The notes under the pieces are model-generated. The model was not told where the DNA came from. It was given only the letters and a program-made list of their open reading frames with translations, and searched no databases. DNA of 64,000 nt from Gerris lacustris (lineage: Eukaryota; Arthropoda; Insecta; Hemiptera; Gerridae): positions 14,625,218 through 14,689,217 of the forward strand of contig OX578277.1 in the NCBI GenBank assembly GCA_951217055.1, read 5' to 3'. Of the stretch, positions 23,046-34,569 are shown piece by piece. The translations under genes and the position numbers were made by a program. Position 1 is the first letter of the stretch. Each line of letters starts with the position of its first letter.

Positions 23046-23502
23046 AGGTTTCTGTACAAAGTACAAAAAGAAACATTATATAACGGCTCTGTCTGTCTGT
23101 CTGCCCGTTGCTTGTTTCAATTCATAAACTACTATAGCTAGGAACATGAAATTCGGCACACAGGTGCATCTCGGCATTTGAGACAACTGGACACATTTTG
23201 AATTTTTCACACTTAATATTTTCAAGATGGCGGCCAATATGGTGGGCGATTAAAAAGAAGAAGGTTTTTAGTCACCATAACATGTTATATATCAATTTAA
23301 AGGTCTTGAGATGAAGAAAAAGAATATGCAACTATTAATATTTCACGCGTAATATTTTCAAGATGGCGGCCAATATGGCGGGCGACTAAAAAAAGTTCTT
23401 AGTAACTATGACATGTTATACATAAATTTAAAGGCCTTGAAGTGTAGAAAAAGAATATGCAACTACTACACTTAATAATTTTAACTTAATAGTACAGAAA
23501 CC
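23046..23502 (+). mobile_element. Family E TIR element
   Basis: The ends are aGGTTTCTGTAC and GTACAGAAACC. A terminal hairpin (GTTTCTGTAC.../GTAC...GAAAC) is followed by a CTGTCTGTCTGTCTGCCCG tract, then two tandem blocks of about 125 bp, each with CAAGATGGCGGCCAATATGG. Same plan as families B, D and F. No protein. Confidence 0.7.
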
Positions 23503-23515
23503 GGCGATTATCGCC
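23503..23515. repeat. Hairpin just outside the family E TIR
   Basis: ggcga-tta-tcgcc, abutting the right TIR; the positional counterpart of the hairpins at 32610, 36957 and 42054. Confidence 0.5.
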
Positions 23516-23630
23516 TCACGTACCTACTTGAGTAAGCGCGCCTTACTTTTTTATAACTATTAACTACTGCATTTTCATTAATGTACTCTCTTTTGCGTTA
23601 TTATTTAAAATAATGAATTGTTTTAAAACA

Positions 23631-23953
23631 GACTTTCATAATAGCGGACAACCCTCAGCCCTTATTAGTCCGTTATCGTGAGGTTTCTTATATAACGGAC
23701 TTTCATAATAGCGGACAACCCTCAGCCCTTATTAGTCCGTTATCGTGAGGTTTGTTATATAACGGACTTTCATAATAGTGGACAACCCTCAGCCCTTAGT
23801 AGCCCGTAAAAGTGAGGTTTGTTATATAACGGACTTTCATAATAGTGGACAACCCTCAGCCCTTAGTAGCCCGTTATAGTGAGGTTTGTTAGATAACGGA
23901 TTTTCATAATAGTGGACAACCCTCAGCCCTTATTAGTCCGTTATAGTGAGGTT
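23631..23953 (+). repeat. 67-bp tandem array, about 4.8 units
   Basis: Units begin gactttcataatag at 23631, 23698, 23765, 23832 and 23899 (exact 67-bp spacing). Each contains CGGAC, its inverse GTCCG and TATAACGGAC. The motif resembles subterminal repeats of pogo/Tigger-type ends, which is only a suggestion. Confidence 0.85.
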
Positions 23954-24232
23954 CTAGAAAAATTAAAACAGTTGACGATAAAAGATAAAGCGCTGCAGAG
24001 ATATAAGAATAGAAATATTTCAAACATTGAGTCGTCAGAATTTCAAGTGACAACTGAAAGTGTTACGGCAAGGCTCCCGCAGCTGTCTTTACAACACGCT
24101 GTCTATATTCAACTCGTGACAAAGAAAGTCATAAAATCGGATACCATGAACTACATTGTTTATTTCTCTTCTAAAATAACATTTTCCACGCTTTTTTTTC
24201 TTATTGTTTATTTCCTTTCTTAACTTCCTAAT
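23954..24232 (+). other. Open frame after the 67-bp array, unassigned
   Basis: A frame of 103 codons starts inside the last tandem unit (23912) and continues as lysine-rich, codon-like text (LEKLKQLTIKDKALQRYKNR, then a SVTARLPQLSLQHAV stretch) before dissolving into T-rich DNA. It may be a decayed exon of a transposon or host gene. I recognise no domain. Confidence 0.25.
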
Positions 24233-24304
24233 GTGTCTATTACAGAGGTGTGAATAATTTCACGTATCTATCAAGATTCTTAATGTAGGACATGTTTTAC
24301 TTTT

Positions 24305-24508
24305 TTAATCGTACTCTCTTTTACTACTCGTATTCTCTTTTACTAGTCTTACTCTCTTTTACTACTCGTACTTTCCTTTACTAATCTTACTTTCTTTTAC
24401 TAATCGTACTCTCATTTACTAATCACTAATCGTACTCTCATTTACTAATCACTAATCGTACTCTCATTTACTAATCACTAATCGTACTCTCTTTTACTAA
24501 TCGTACTT
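24305..24508 (+). repeat. Minisatellite of TACTAATCGTACTCTC motifs
   Basis: Irregular 18-20-bp units (cgtactctcttttactact) pass into three regular 26-bp units (taatcactaatcgtactctcatttac) near 24410-24490. Confidence 0.8.
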
Positions 24509-24510
24509 TT

Positions 24511-24990
24511 GCTTCCGAGCTTACCGAAGGTAACTATGTGAGTAGGAAGCTATGTATGTGATCGTTTTGAAGAACGAAAATATTTTATATCTCCGATTTC
24601 AAAAATTCCAAGACAGAAATCCGTTTCAGACATCAGGGAACATTTTTGGTCCCGTGTCTGTCGTTCGGTCTGTCTGTCGGTCTGTCGGTCTGTAGTTCAA
24701 TTTTTGAGAACCACCATATCTTAAAAACTACACGTCCAATTTCAATGAAATTTGGGTGATAGGTCATAATTAGCCCATTGTTGGTCCCATATAAGTTTCA
24801 CCCCTCTGCTCTTATTTGTTTATCTTCCACATGCTCACAAACATACATTTATTTACTGCCATATCTTTAAAAGTAAACATCTGATTTGTATGAAATTTTT
24901 TGGTTTGTCGAAAGTAGCCTGCAGATAACACCTGCCTGATTTCAACTTTCTGTGCACTTTAAATCGTGCTAAATTAATAAGTCATATACT
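24511..24990 (+). repeat. Family A repeat, copy 5
   Basis: It starts at the end of the minisatellite with the full terminal hairpin (gcttccgagcttacc gaa ggtaa) and carries GATCGTTTTGAAGAACGAAA, a TCTGTCTGTCGGTCTGTCGG tract and TTGTTGGTCCCATATAAG. It fades near 24985. Confidence 0.7.
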
Positions 24991-25920
24991 ATAAAGCCGC
25001 ATGGCTAACTGACATTAATGTTTACCCACTTCCAGTAGAGCTAGAGACTTGCGGTTTGCGCCATTCGACGCGCAACGTCCATATTGTGAACAAAAGTAAC
25101 TATACAAAGTTCACTTTTCCCCCTTCTTCCCCCCTTAAAAAATAATAATGGGCGACTTGATTTTTAAGCTGGTTTGGGGGCTTATAGCGGCTAAACGGCA
25201 AGTCGTATTAGAAAATGGATAGCACAAGTGGTAACTGATCTTTAAAGATCTACAACTTTAGTCCTATGAGTTTTTGTCGTATCATCATCGGTTGTACATT
25301 AGATTGTGATAATTTTGTTATTTTTTGGTTTTATTTTTTTCCATTTTTGTCTTTGAATGGCCATAGTTTCTATAATAGTTGGCAGATTTTATTTCTGATT
25401 GCGGCGATTGAATCTCACACTAATGTTCTTTAAATTGAGTATATTTTATTTCATTAGTTCATCCTACTTGTTGAGAACATGAGAGTAAACTTTTCCCCGT
25501 GTTCCGTGTCACGTGGCCACTTTTTTTGGTTTTTAATATTGGGTCGGATATCATTTTAAAGGCCTTGATATGTACATTAAAGCTATTTTATTTGTTGATT
25601 TTTTAAAAATGTTGTACTTGTACTTTAGTACCGATTTATAATTTTGTTGTAGGTTAAAGGGTTTAAATAATTTTTTGATATTAGGTTTTTATTTATATGT
25701 ATTTATTAGTTAAATGAAGGGCCGAATTTTCTACATAAAAATGTTATCTGTAGAACCAAAATAATTTCTCTAGAACGAATAAAATTCATAGGAATAAGTA
25801 GAAAGATCTGACCGACAAACTTTCTGTGAATTAATATTGACGGTGCTTTTGCATTTATTTATTATCTTAGAACCGTTGTAAGGAGATTCTTGCACTAATT
25901 TTGGGTATTCTACCTCCATT
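24991..25920. other. Non-coding DNA, no gene seen
   Basis: AT-rich; a patch near 25030-25110 (acttgcggtttgcgccattcgacgcg) is GC-richer. No exon recognised. Confidence 0.4.
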
Positions 25921-26329
25921 AGTTTATGTGTAATTGGAATCATCATTGCACTGTGTAGAGAAATCTCTTTACTCTAACTTTAGAATTAGTTTATGTGTAA
26001 TTGGAATCATCATTGCACTGTGTAGAGAAATCTCTTTACTCTAACTTTAGAATTAGTTTATGTGTAATTGGAATCATCATTGCACTGTGTAGAGAAATCT
26101 CTTTACTCTAACTTTAGAATTAGTTTATGTGTAATTGGAATCATCATTGCACTGTGTAGAGAAATCTCTTTACTCTAACTTTAGAATTAGTTTATGTGTA
26201 ATTGGAATCATCATTGCACTGTGTAGAGAAATCTATTTACTCTAACTTTAGAATTAGTTTATGTGTAATTGGAATCATCATTGCACTGTGTAAAGAAATC
26301 TCTTTACTCTAAATTTAGAATTAGTTTCA
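25921..26329 (+). repeat. 67-bp tandem array, about 6 units, nearly identical
   Basis: Units begin agtttatgtgtaattgg at 25921, 25988, 26055, 26122, 26189 and 26256, exactly 67 bp apart, with only a few substitutions. The sequence is unrelated to the 67-bp array at 23631. Confidence 0.9.
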
Positions 26330-26404
26330 GACGTTGATAAAGCTCTTGACTTTTTACAACGTAATTTACTCACCTTACAAATGTCTAAACGATAATCACG
26401 AAAA

Positions 26405-26731
26405 TCAAGAAAAATAGTACATTACGCGTCGAGTGCGGAAAGTAGCATTTTGCATGCGAGTGTGGAGTTTGCACCCGAGCGACAGCGAGGGTAGTAAAAT
26501 CACACGAGCAATGCAAAATGCCGTTTTCGCTCGAGTTGCGTACCGTACTTTATCTACGATTGTTAGATTATAGTAATAAATACAGAAACAAATAAACTTG
26601 CTGTATGTAAGTTCGTATCTCTCTCTTGATAAAGATGGCATTAATTCTTGAGTTGTATTTTTTCCCGAATTAATTATTTCTGAAGGAGTATTATTCTCCA
26701 CATTTTCGTCAAAGTCACTTGATTCACTCAT
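26405..26731 (-). CDS. Short acidic-start reading frame, second preserved copy
   Basis: 108 codons starting MSESSDFDENVENN, aligned over its length to 4251-4574 with about ten substitutions and no frameshift. Function unknown. Confidence 0.3.
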   Translation of the reverse strand: MSESSDFDENVENNTPSEIINSGKNTTQELMPSLSRERYELTYSKFICFCIYYYNLTIVDKVRYATRAKTAFCIARVILLPSLSLGCKLHTRMQNATFRTRRVMYYFS

Positions 26732-27000
26732 TGTTTTTAACTAAAAACTCAATATACAGTTACTTTAATAAAACAACAGCAAATTAGTTTTGTTAAATGT
26801 AAGCAAACTCGCTAATCGTGCGTAAAGCTGAAGAATTCCTCTTCTTTACCGCTCTAGGGTGGTAAAGAAGAGGAATTCTTCAGAACTATGAGACGCGCAT
26901 GCGCAATGAATACAAGTACGTAAAGAATCACTTTCTACGCATCTAAACAGAGATACAATGGTTTATATTTCGTATCAATCGCAGATAAAATTATTTATTC
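26405..27000. repeat. Foldback repeat family G, copy 3
   Basis: Closely follows copy 1 (4259-4831), with the opening foldback, the palindrome GAATTCCTCTTCTTTACC/GGTAAAGAAGAGGAATTC near 26834-26880 and the end tatcaatcgcagataaaa. Confidence 0.65.
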
Positions 27001-28285
27001 AAAGGTGTAGTTAAAGTAATGAATACAGCAAAGAAATATACAGTTAATATGAAATCACTCTGAGTTCAGTGTTTACAATTTTGAAAAACTAGGATTCAAT
27101 ATTTAAACTATGAGAAACAATTGGAGATTTTAATAAAAGATCTAGAGATTCTTAGTATGAAGACGTACATGAAGCAGTGCTGTAATGGGTGGTGAAAAGG
27201 GTGTGACATAAAAATCTTCCTCTTTCAGAACTACTCTAGTTTCCTCTTATAAAATGTATATATAACGAAAATTCTAAATAGTGCTTTTTACTTTCTCATA
27301 TAAAGAGGGAGTATTGTGATGGCGCGAAAATTCGATTATGAGATTTTGATGGATTTACACGTTTTGAGGTCCCCTGAGTCTAAAAAAATGGTTTTTAAAA
27401 AAATGTCTGTCTGTACAGACGCCTGGAGCCTAAACTAATACTGGGCCGATTTAGCTAAAATTTGGCATACATGTTCAGAAAACGAGGTGAAATCGAGAAA
27501 TTAGTTTTAGCTCCAAATTTGGGGGCGCTACCCTCAAGAACTCTGAAAAAAAAAAATTCCTCGAAAACGGTTCCGACGATTTTGATTGAAACATTCTAAA
27601 ATGTAGTCCATTTAAATACAAATCTAACAATATTAGTTTTGCCGGGAAAAATCTAGATCCTGAGAAAATAGCTTTAAACGCAGACGGAGAGTGGGCGGGT
27701 TCGATTCCCCGCCGAGGAGAAGTTAGTTTTATGATAAATTTTGATGAAATGTTCAATAATAATTAAATGTACCTACATAAACACGAAAACTAATAGGAAA
27801 ACACTGGGCTAAGTAATTATAAACTTATATATATGAGAAGTTTATCTGAGTTGTCTCGGACCGATATTTTTCACAAGGAGTAGTTATGATACATTTTGAT
27901 GAAATGTTCAATAATAATTAAATGTACCTACAAAAACACAAAAACTAATAATCGAAAAACACTGGGCTAAGTAATTATAAATTTGTATATGAGAAAGTTC
28001 GTCTGAGTTGTCTCGGACCGATTATTTTTCACGAATTATCAATTTCGTTAATTGGAGATCCGACTGTATTCAAAAATTTAAATGATTTTAGTAAATATTT
28101 TATTAATCTAATCTTTGAAAATAAATTTAGATATTAATTTGTCTTTTCTTTAAACCAAAATTATTTGAATCTGGAGTTAGTCGAAACTCTAATGGAAAAC
28201 TACTGGGTATGGTTTTATTTTCTTTGTATTTTATATAGAATTAGGTTTGAAAGGATAAAGAGGAGTGAGAATGGAGTGGGTTGAA
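27001..28285. other. Repeat-derived DNA (family H) without a gene
   Basis: 27360-27725 (gcctggagcctaaactaatactggg, then GGGAAAAATCTAGATCCTGAG) recurs at 61725-61925. It ends in a T-arm-like gcgggttcgattccccgc (27697-27714). A segment of about 150 bp is duplicated in direct order at 27725-27870 and 27885-28030 (gataaattttgatgaaatgttcaataataatt). No coding exon is recognised. Confidence 0.5.
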
Positions 28286-28610
28286 GTGTCCACTGTTGGG
28301 TCGAGTTGTGCTGGGAGATGGCCCGGGTTTGGCAGAGACCCAGGAACCGGAGAGCCGGGGGGGACCTGAAGACCAGTCTTTAGTCTTTACCAGTCGCTAA
28401 GTCAGGGTAAGGGCCGGTGCAACAAGAAGGAAAGGAACGGAAGGCCGAGGAAGGAAGGCAGGTTTGTGGTGGCCCGCGAAGAGATGCGGGTGGGAGAAAT
28501 GCTGCCTCAAGAGAGGGGAGAAGTAGACCCGCTTTCAGTCACATCGGCTCCGCGTCCACGCGCTCGTGTCCTGTACCGTTTCTTTCACTTTATAATACTC
28601 GACGACAAAA
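28286..28610. other. GC-rich island in AT-rich surroundings
   Basis: About 320 bp with high G content (cccgggtttggcagagaccc, then aggccgaggaaggaagg and gaagagatgcgggtggg). Open frames cross it in more than one phase, so openness is not informative. It could be the 3' part of a LINE, an unrecognised exon or a promoter region. No assignment. Confidence 0.3.
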
Positions 28611-28886
28611 ACTTTCCGCTATTTATATCGTATCGTCTTCGCTTTATATTTCCGTGAGTGCGGTTTCTTTAAAAAATTCAACCTCCAGTGGATATTAGTA
28701 TAAAATTGAACTGATATAAAATCTCCTCCAAAAAAAAACATCTTAAAACTCACGAACTTAAAAGGTAAATAACATCAAAAAAAACATTTCAATGCTAAGT
28801 TCAAGTATTATAATAGGGACTTGTTATCTACTTGATCTATGGGTTGTTTTATCTGCGGGCTTGACAGGTAGGACGAAGGAGTCATT

Positions 28887-28938
28887 CTGTCTCGATGGGA
28901 TGAAGTGAAAGTCAACCCACATCCATCGACGAGACAAC
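28887..28938. repeat. Imperfect hairpin
   Basis: gtctcgatgggatg pairs with catccatcgacgagac around a 17-nt loop, with one 3-nt bulge. Isolated; no family seen. Confidence 0.4.
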
Positions 28939-29745
28939 TTCCAACTCTTTAAAAGCCTTTACGTTACAAACATTAAAACACTTGAAATAAGTTCTAGATG
29001 CACCTCTCTCTCAGTATCGAACTTGACTAAATGGATAGTGTTAAAGTGCGAGCTGTGCGTTGTTAAGGAGTGGGTTTAACCTGCTGGTTAATCCTGCGTC
29101 CTGCCTAAGAGTTACGAGCCAATCAGCTGATCTTTTATAATTACTTGTTTCCGTTCTACCTCCGTCCTCTGGATGTATTTCTTGTCTCCTTTCTCCAATG
29201 ATTTTTTATTTTTTATTTATACCTATTAGAAGGTATATATATTGCAAAATCAAAGAAAGGCCAAATAACAGTTACAATTAAAACAGTAATTAAACGTTGT
29301 TTTACAAGAGAACTAACCACTGATAACACAAAAAAAGATACAAAATATCTCACAGAGAAATTCATTTGCTCTCGTATACTCAGCTTTCTCTATTATTTTT
29401 CCTCTTTTCTTACATTTTAACCTAATTAATTATTTATAAACAAATATGTTGCTGAAAAGCTGAAAAGAAAGTACCGGCATTTCGCCAACAAATCTTTGTA
29501 CCTTGTTCACTTGGTTATAAAATGTGCTAGACTCCTTACAGCATCATGTTTTAAGACGGAACCGTAATTGTTTGAGATAAAAACTTAAAGTCTGATATTT
29601 TAAGTTTTTTGGGAAAGATTTTAAAAATTCATATATTGGATGACGCCATATTAATCCTTATTAAGTAATAGATGTTTCTCTTTATTAGTACTATGTAGTA
29701 TTGAAATTGAAATCAACGAATAACATCATTATTTTTGGGCACTTT

Positions 29746-29955
29746 TTTTTAGATTGTTACTCCCTTTTTTAAAAAAAATAGAGGGGAGTTACAATCTAAA
29801 GAAGGTGTTCGGAATGTTACTCCCCTTATCAAAACAGAAGTTGGATATTCCTTGGTCCCAAAGAACATTGGACAAATCCCATTTTCTTAATAGTTATTTA
29901 GTCAGTAATTTTCATGCTAAAACAACATTGGGGAGTAACAATCTAAAGAAGTACC
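29746..29955. repeat. Short inverted-repeat element with GTTACTCCC boxes
   Basis: Outer ends ttagattgttactccc and ggggagtaacaatctaa are inverted repeats. Inner copies of the same box (gggagttacaatctaaag near 29783 and gttactcccc near 29815) give two nested pairs. Confidence 0.5.
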
Positions 29956-30028
29956 TATTTTTGTTATTAATATTTACGGGCTTCTTATCTTCGTTGTACT
30001 TACAGATTAAGTAATTACTGATGTATTA

Positions 30029-30605
30029 GTCCACAGGCCACCATAAGAAGTGAGTCGCTGATTGATAAAGTTTTCTTACCTTATGGAATCGCTTATTTAT
30101 GCCGTGTCCACCGATGAATTGGGTATATGGCAACTGGGCGCTGGGCCATTTCTTTTTTGTTGACATGCCAAACTTGCCCTTCTGCGGGAACATTGAAAAG
30201 AGATAGATAAAGTTTTGATTTTCACAGGACCGTTTAATTAAATTATTTAAAAAACAGTGGTAAAGGTGGCCACCGATATGAGTGGGCCGTTTTCTTTTTA
30301 ACGTCCCCGCAAAGCGATATGTTTGGGGCGGCGGACATCCCAAACGGCCCACTCTTATCGGTGGCCACCTTTACCACTGCTTTTTAAATAATTTAATTAA
30401 ACGATCCTGTGAAAATCAAAACTTTATCTATCTCTTTTCAATGTTCCCGCAGAAGGGCAAGTTTGGCATGTCAACAAAAAAGAAATGGCCCAGCGCCCAG
30501 TTGCCATATACCCAATTCATCGGTGGACACGGCATAAATAAGCGATTCCATAAGGTAAGAAAACTTTATCAATCAGCGACTCACTTCTTATGGTGGCCTG
30601 TGGAC
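30029..30605. mobile_element. 577-bp near-perfect palindrome (TA-flanked)
   Basis: The arms 30029-30293 and 30342-30605 match in inverted orientation with about three substitutions and one indel; the loop is about 48 bp. TA stands immediately outside both ends, which fits a TA-target element made almost wholly of TIR. Because the arms match, both strands carry the same open frame (an 80-residue stretch starting GGHLYHCFLN), which I do not recognise. Confidence 0.8.
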
Positions 30606-30628
30606 TATATGTCATTGTTTTGATTATT

Positions 30629-31270
30629 GCTTCCGAGCTTACCGATGATAACGGAAGCTATGTGATCGTTCTGAAGATCAAACATTTTTTAGGTCTCCAA
30701 TTTCGAAAATTCCATGACAGAAATCCATTCAGACATCAGGGAACATAATTGGTTCCGTATCTGTTTGTCGGTCTGCCGGTCTGTTTGTCTGTCTGCCGGT
30801 CTGTTTGTCTGTCGCTCAATTTTTCCGAACCAACATATCTTATACACTACTCTTCCGATTTTGATGAAATTTGTATAGTAGGTCATAGTAGTATTTGGTA
30901 GTAGCTCATTGTTGGTCCCATATAAATTTCAACCTCCTGCGCTCATTTGTTTCTCTTCCTCATGCGCACACACATTGATTTATTTATACCTATAGCTTCA
31001 AAAGTACTTACCTAATTTGTATCAAACTTTTGTAGTTTATCGACAGTAACCCGAAGATAACCCCAGATTAATTTGAACCGTCTGCGCTCTTTAAATTTTG
31101 CTAAATTGATACTTTAATTAATGAAAATAATCAAAACAATTTTGACATTTTTATAAAGCGAAGGAAAATTAAATAAATTTGACAATAATAGGTTTTAATA
31201 GTATACAATCATTTAAGTATACAAAATAGAGCGTGAGGAAGCTATGTGCCCCATTAATTGGCAGAGTATT
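30629..31270 (+). repeat. Family A repeat, copy 6 (near full length)
   Basis: This is the best-preserved copy: terminal hairpin gcttccgagcttacc...ataacggaagc, TCTGTTTGTCGGTCTG tract, TTGTTGGTCCCATATAAATT, AGATTAATTTGAACCGTCTG, and end gaggaagctatgtgcccc. It starts about 24 bp after the palindrome. Confidence 0.75.
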
Positions 31271-31860
31271 TTTTTCTTCTTATCGCTTTTATTTAGCTAC
31301 TGAATGTAACATCTGACATCCCCTCAAGACTAATAGTAAATAATTTAATTCTTTTCCTAATATTTTATTTTCTTATGAAAATAAATATAAAGATATCAAT
31401 TCTTTGTTTATATGCCTTTTATTGTTTCTTCAGCATTGATATGAGCGATTTTATCTCGTGTACTTTGGAGGAATAAGATTATGTACTTCCTTTATTTTGT
31501 TTGTTATTTTTTAATTCATTTAATGAAGTAAGTATATTAAATAAAGATGTTGAATATTCTGACCAATAATGAATTTTAAAACTATATTATTAATCATAGC
31601 TACTAACCATTAATAATTAATTTTCTTAAAAATCAGGGCTAAAAGCAAAGTATTATATAAAAATAAAACTTAGTGATAAGTATCAAGCTACGATTAAAAA
31701 TAGTTTTGAATAATTTATATTGGGCGTTTTGTGTCTCGAACATATCTATTGGTCTGTCAGCGTCAAAATTTCGGGAATCACCATGCTTAATAAACTACTC
31801 AAAAAATAATATGATAGTTGATACTCGCAGTTAAATAATTTTTGGTTATATTTTCAACTT
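31271..31860. other. AT-rich non-coding DNA
   Basis: No gene or recognisable repeat. Confidence 0.4.
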
Positions 31861-31917
31861 TCTGTGGCCATTTTTTTTTTTTTTTTTTTTTCATTACTCC
31901 ATGCACACTTACTTTTT

Positions 31918-32604
31918 AGGGTTTCGTTGGTAAAACCTAAAAAAGAAACCCTTATAGTTTCGTTCATGTGTCTGTCTGTCTGTCACTCTGTACGGTTCCG
32001 CAATAACTTTTGAATAGAAAGAGATAAAAACATGAAACTTTCCAATATTTAAGATCGTTTTGACGCGCATACAGAAAACATATAGTACAAAAAATATAGA
32101 ACTCAAAATTATTAGCTGTTCAAATCCAAAATGGCGGATAACTCAAAACATGCAAAAAAAAAAAAAAAATTAATTTTGTGTTGGGTATAAAATGAAAGGC
32201 ATTGAAGAGTATATTAAACAAATATATAACACTTGTGGAAAGCGTTTAATTTTCCCCGCCATTTTGTCAAAAAACATCAAAAGTTTTCGTGTCCTCCCCC
32301 CCCCCCCCCCCCTAAAACTATATTTCCGCTGTTACTGAAAATATAAAAAATGTGCGGTCTGATGGGCCAAAGAAAAAATAAGAATAGCAACTTGGTCGGA
32401 TTAACTAGGAATCCAAGATGACGGCTGATTGCTGTCACGGGAAGAAAAATATTTTTAACAATTTTGAGGTTTTGGAGAGTATATTACAAAAATATATAAC
32501 ACTTGTAGAAAGCGTTTAATTTTCCCCGCCATTTTGTCAACAAACATCACAATCTTCCCCCCCTCCCTTTACTAATTTCATGTTTACAACACCAACGAAA
32601 CCCT
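31918..32604 (+). mobile_element. Family D TIR element
   Basis: The 14-bp TIRs are AGGGTTTCGTTGGT and ACCAACGAAACCCT. A terminal hairpin AGGGTTTCG...GAAACCCT is followed by TGTCTGTCTGTCTGTCACTC, then two degenerate blocks with ATGGCGGATAA/GATGACGGCTGA and CCCGCCATTTTGTCA; a C run lies at 32296-32312. Related text fills 5800-6230 and 7920-8240. No protein. Confidence 0.8.
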
Positions 32605-32608
32605 TTTT

Positions 32609-32622
32609 ACGTGAGACTTCAC
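32609..32622. repeat. Hairpin just outside the family D TIR
   Basis: cgtga-gact-tcacg, five bases beyond the right TIR. An identical hairpin follows the related end near 8196-8230. Confidence 0.6.
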
Positions 32623-32649
32623 GCACTACCAATTTATTCATTGGCATTA

Positions 32650-32885
32650 ACCCCTATACCTATAAAAATACTTATCCGATTTTGAGGAAATCTGGATGAT
32701 TTGTCAGCAGTAGCCTACAGGTGGTTTCTTATTAGTTTTATCTGTCTGCGCTCATTTTATATTGAATAAAAAATAATTTTATATGAACCTAACTGCGAAC
32801 CAAAACAGGTCCAAACAATCAGACTTTTAATTTCTACGCATAATTGAGCCACTAATAAGGAAGCTATGTGGCACACTAATTTTTA
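32650..32885 (+). repeat. Family A repeat, 3' part
   Basis: It contains gatgatttgtcagcagtagcctacagg and ends in gaaGCTATGTGGCACACTAAT, the family A right end. Confidence 0.55.
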
Positions 32886-33714
32886 AAATGGGTTATTTTG
32901 TTAAACTTAAATGAGTACAGCCCTGGCTCTTTTTTTTTTATTTTTTTTTTTTAATAATTTTATTCGATAACACAACTACAAATTTGAATTGTAACAAGTG
33001 ATAATGATAACATAGGTTATGTGGCGGGAAAGACATGAAGAAGAAGTAGTCCAGTGACTACACTTCCTTAGCAGTAAGAATAGTAAAATAATTATAATAC
33101 AAGATAACTTTTGATAATAAAATAATGATAAAGTAGATTAATATTACTTATTTTACACGTTTAGGAATAGACAATAATAACTGGTTTTTTTTTTTGTTTG
33201 TTTTTTTTTTTTTTAAAAAAAGAAAGTACAGTAATAATAATAATAGTAAAACATAATTTAAGGGAAAAAGATATTTTAAGGTAAGAGATCTCTAGGCCAC
33301 CTCCTCTTCAAACGTCTTGGTGGGTTGCTTGGGATGAACAGAGAGGACAAGAGTTGTACAAGAGGATTTGGATGGTGGGATATGGATTCATGGAATTTTT
33401 TATATCGGGATATGGTTAGATTTCGGACAAAGGGCACATTCAAATCAACCCATCAAAAAGCCCTGGCTCTAGGAAAAATCTTTTTTGGCCTTTTTGGAGC
33501 TCTGATATAATTTTTTATAAAATGTATAAAATATTTACTTCAGTGCTCCTATTAGCGAAATACAGTACTAAAAAGTTAAAACCGAGCTACCTCCTGTTAG
33601 ATTCTAACTTCCTAATAAAATAATCAAGAACACCACATATTTCATATCGTTTTTCGCATGATGGAAATTCTTTCTGTCGCTGTCGCCACCCAAAAACATA
33701 TCCATGTTAAAAAA
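32886..33714. other. Non-coding DNA with T runs
   Basis: Two T-rich runs (32930-32953 and 33186-33215) and AT-rich text. A 61-codon plus frame at 33325-33510 has no recognisable domain. Confidence 0.4.
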
Positions 33715-33952
33715 CACTTTGTGCTCATGTGGAAGAGAAAATAAATTGCACAGAAAGTTGAATCTTATAAGAGACAAACAAAAGGCTAATTCTGATCTTC
33801 TTTAATCGGACATGTTGTTTTTAAGATATGTTGGTTCGCAAAAATTTTAAACGACAGACAGTCACGAGTCCAATAATGTTCTCTTATGTCTGGAACAGAT
33901 ATATCTGTCTTGGTATTCCTGAATTCTTGTTACCTTCGGTATGTTTAGAAGC
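33715..33952 (-). repeat. Family A repeat, inverted fragment
   Basis: Reverse-complement family A text from gtgctcatgtggaagag to ttaccttcggtatgtttagaagc, followed by a G run (33962-33980). Confidence 0.55.
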
Positions 33953-34366
33953 AAAAAAGGGAGGGGGGGGGGGGGGGGGGTGAATAAATAAATTAGACAT
34001 TAATAAATAGTAAAAGCTTAGCATCATTAAAAGTACGCGAGAAAGCTACACTAATTAAGCCGCACTAATTAGCACACTATTTATTATTATTATTTTTTGA
34101 TATATTAATGTAATTAAGACTGCGAAGTAGCTAATTTTAGACCGGTTACAATTAATTTGATTTAATATACATAATATACAATCAACCTTTTCAATATATG
34201 CTCGTATACCAATTATATTACTAGAACAAATTAATCATAACCTTTTAGTATCAGTATTAATGTCATTAGTTTGCTCTACTCCATTTCTGTCTTCATGATC
34301 GAATTTTGTGTGGCACAATATTTCGGCACTCTCCAGAGATTTTCCTTCTTCTGCATTAAAGTTTTC

Positions 34367-34369
<3 letters not shown>

Positions 34370-34449
<80 letters not shown>
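34370..34449. repeat. (TA)n microsatellite
   Basis: About 40 TA units with one interruption. Protein-like frames over it (repeated YI) are meaningless. Confidence 0.95.
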
Positions 34450-34471
34450 GAGATCTTAGTTAGGATATATT

Positions 34472-34569
<98 letters not shown>

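Noticed and set aside
23631..23953. CRISPR-like array
   Set aside because: The repeats are contiguous 67-bp units without variable spacers, in a eukaryotic context.
30026..30623. Two homologous genes on opposite strands
   Set aside because: The identical peptides come from the two arms of one palindrome.
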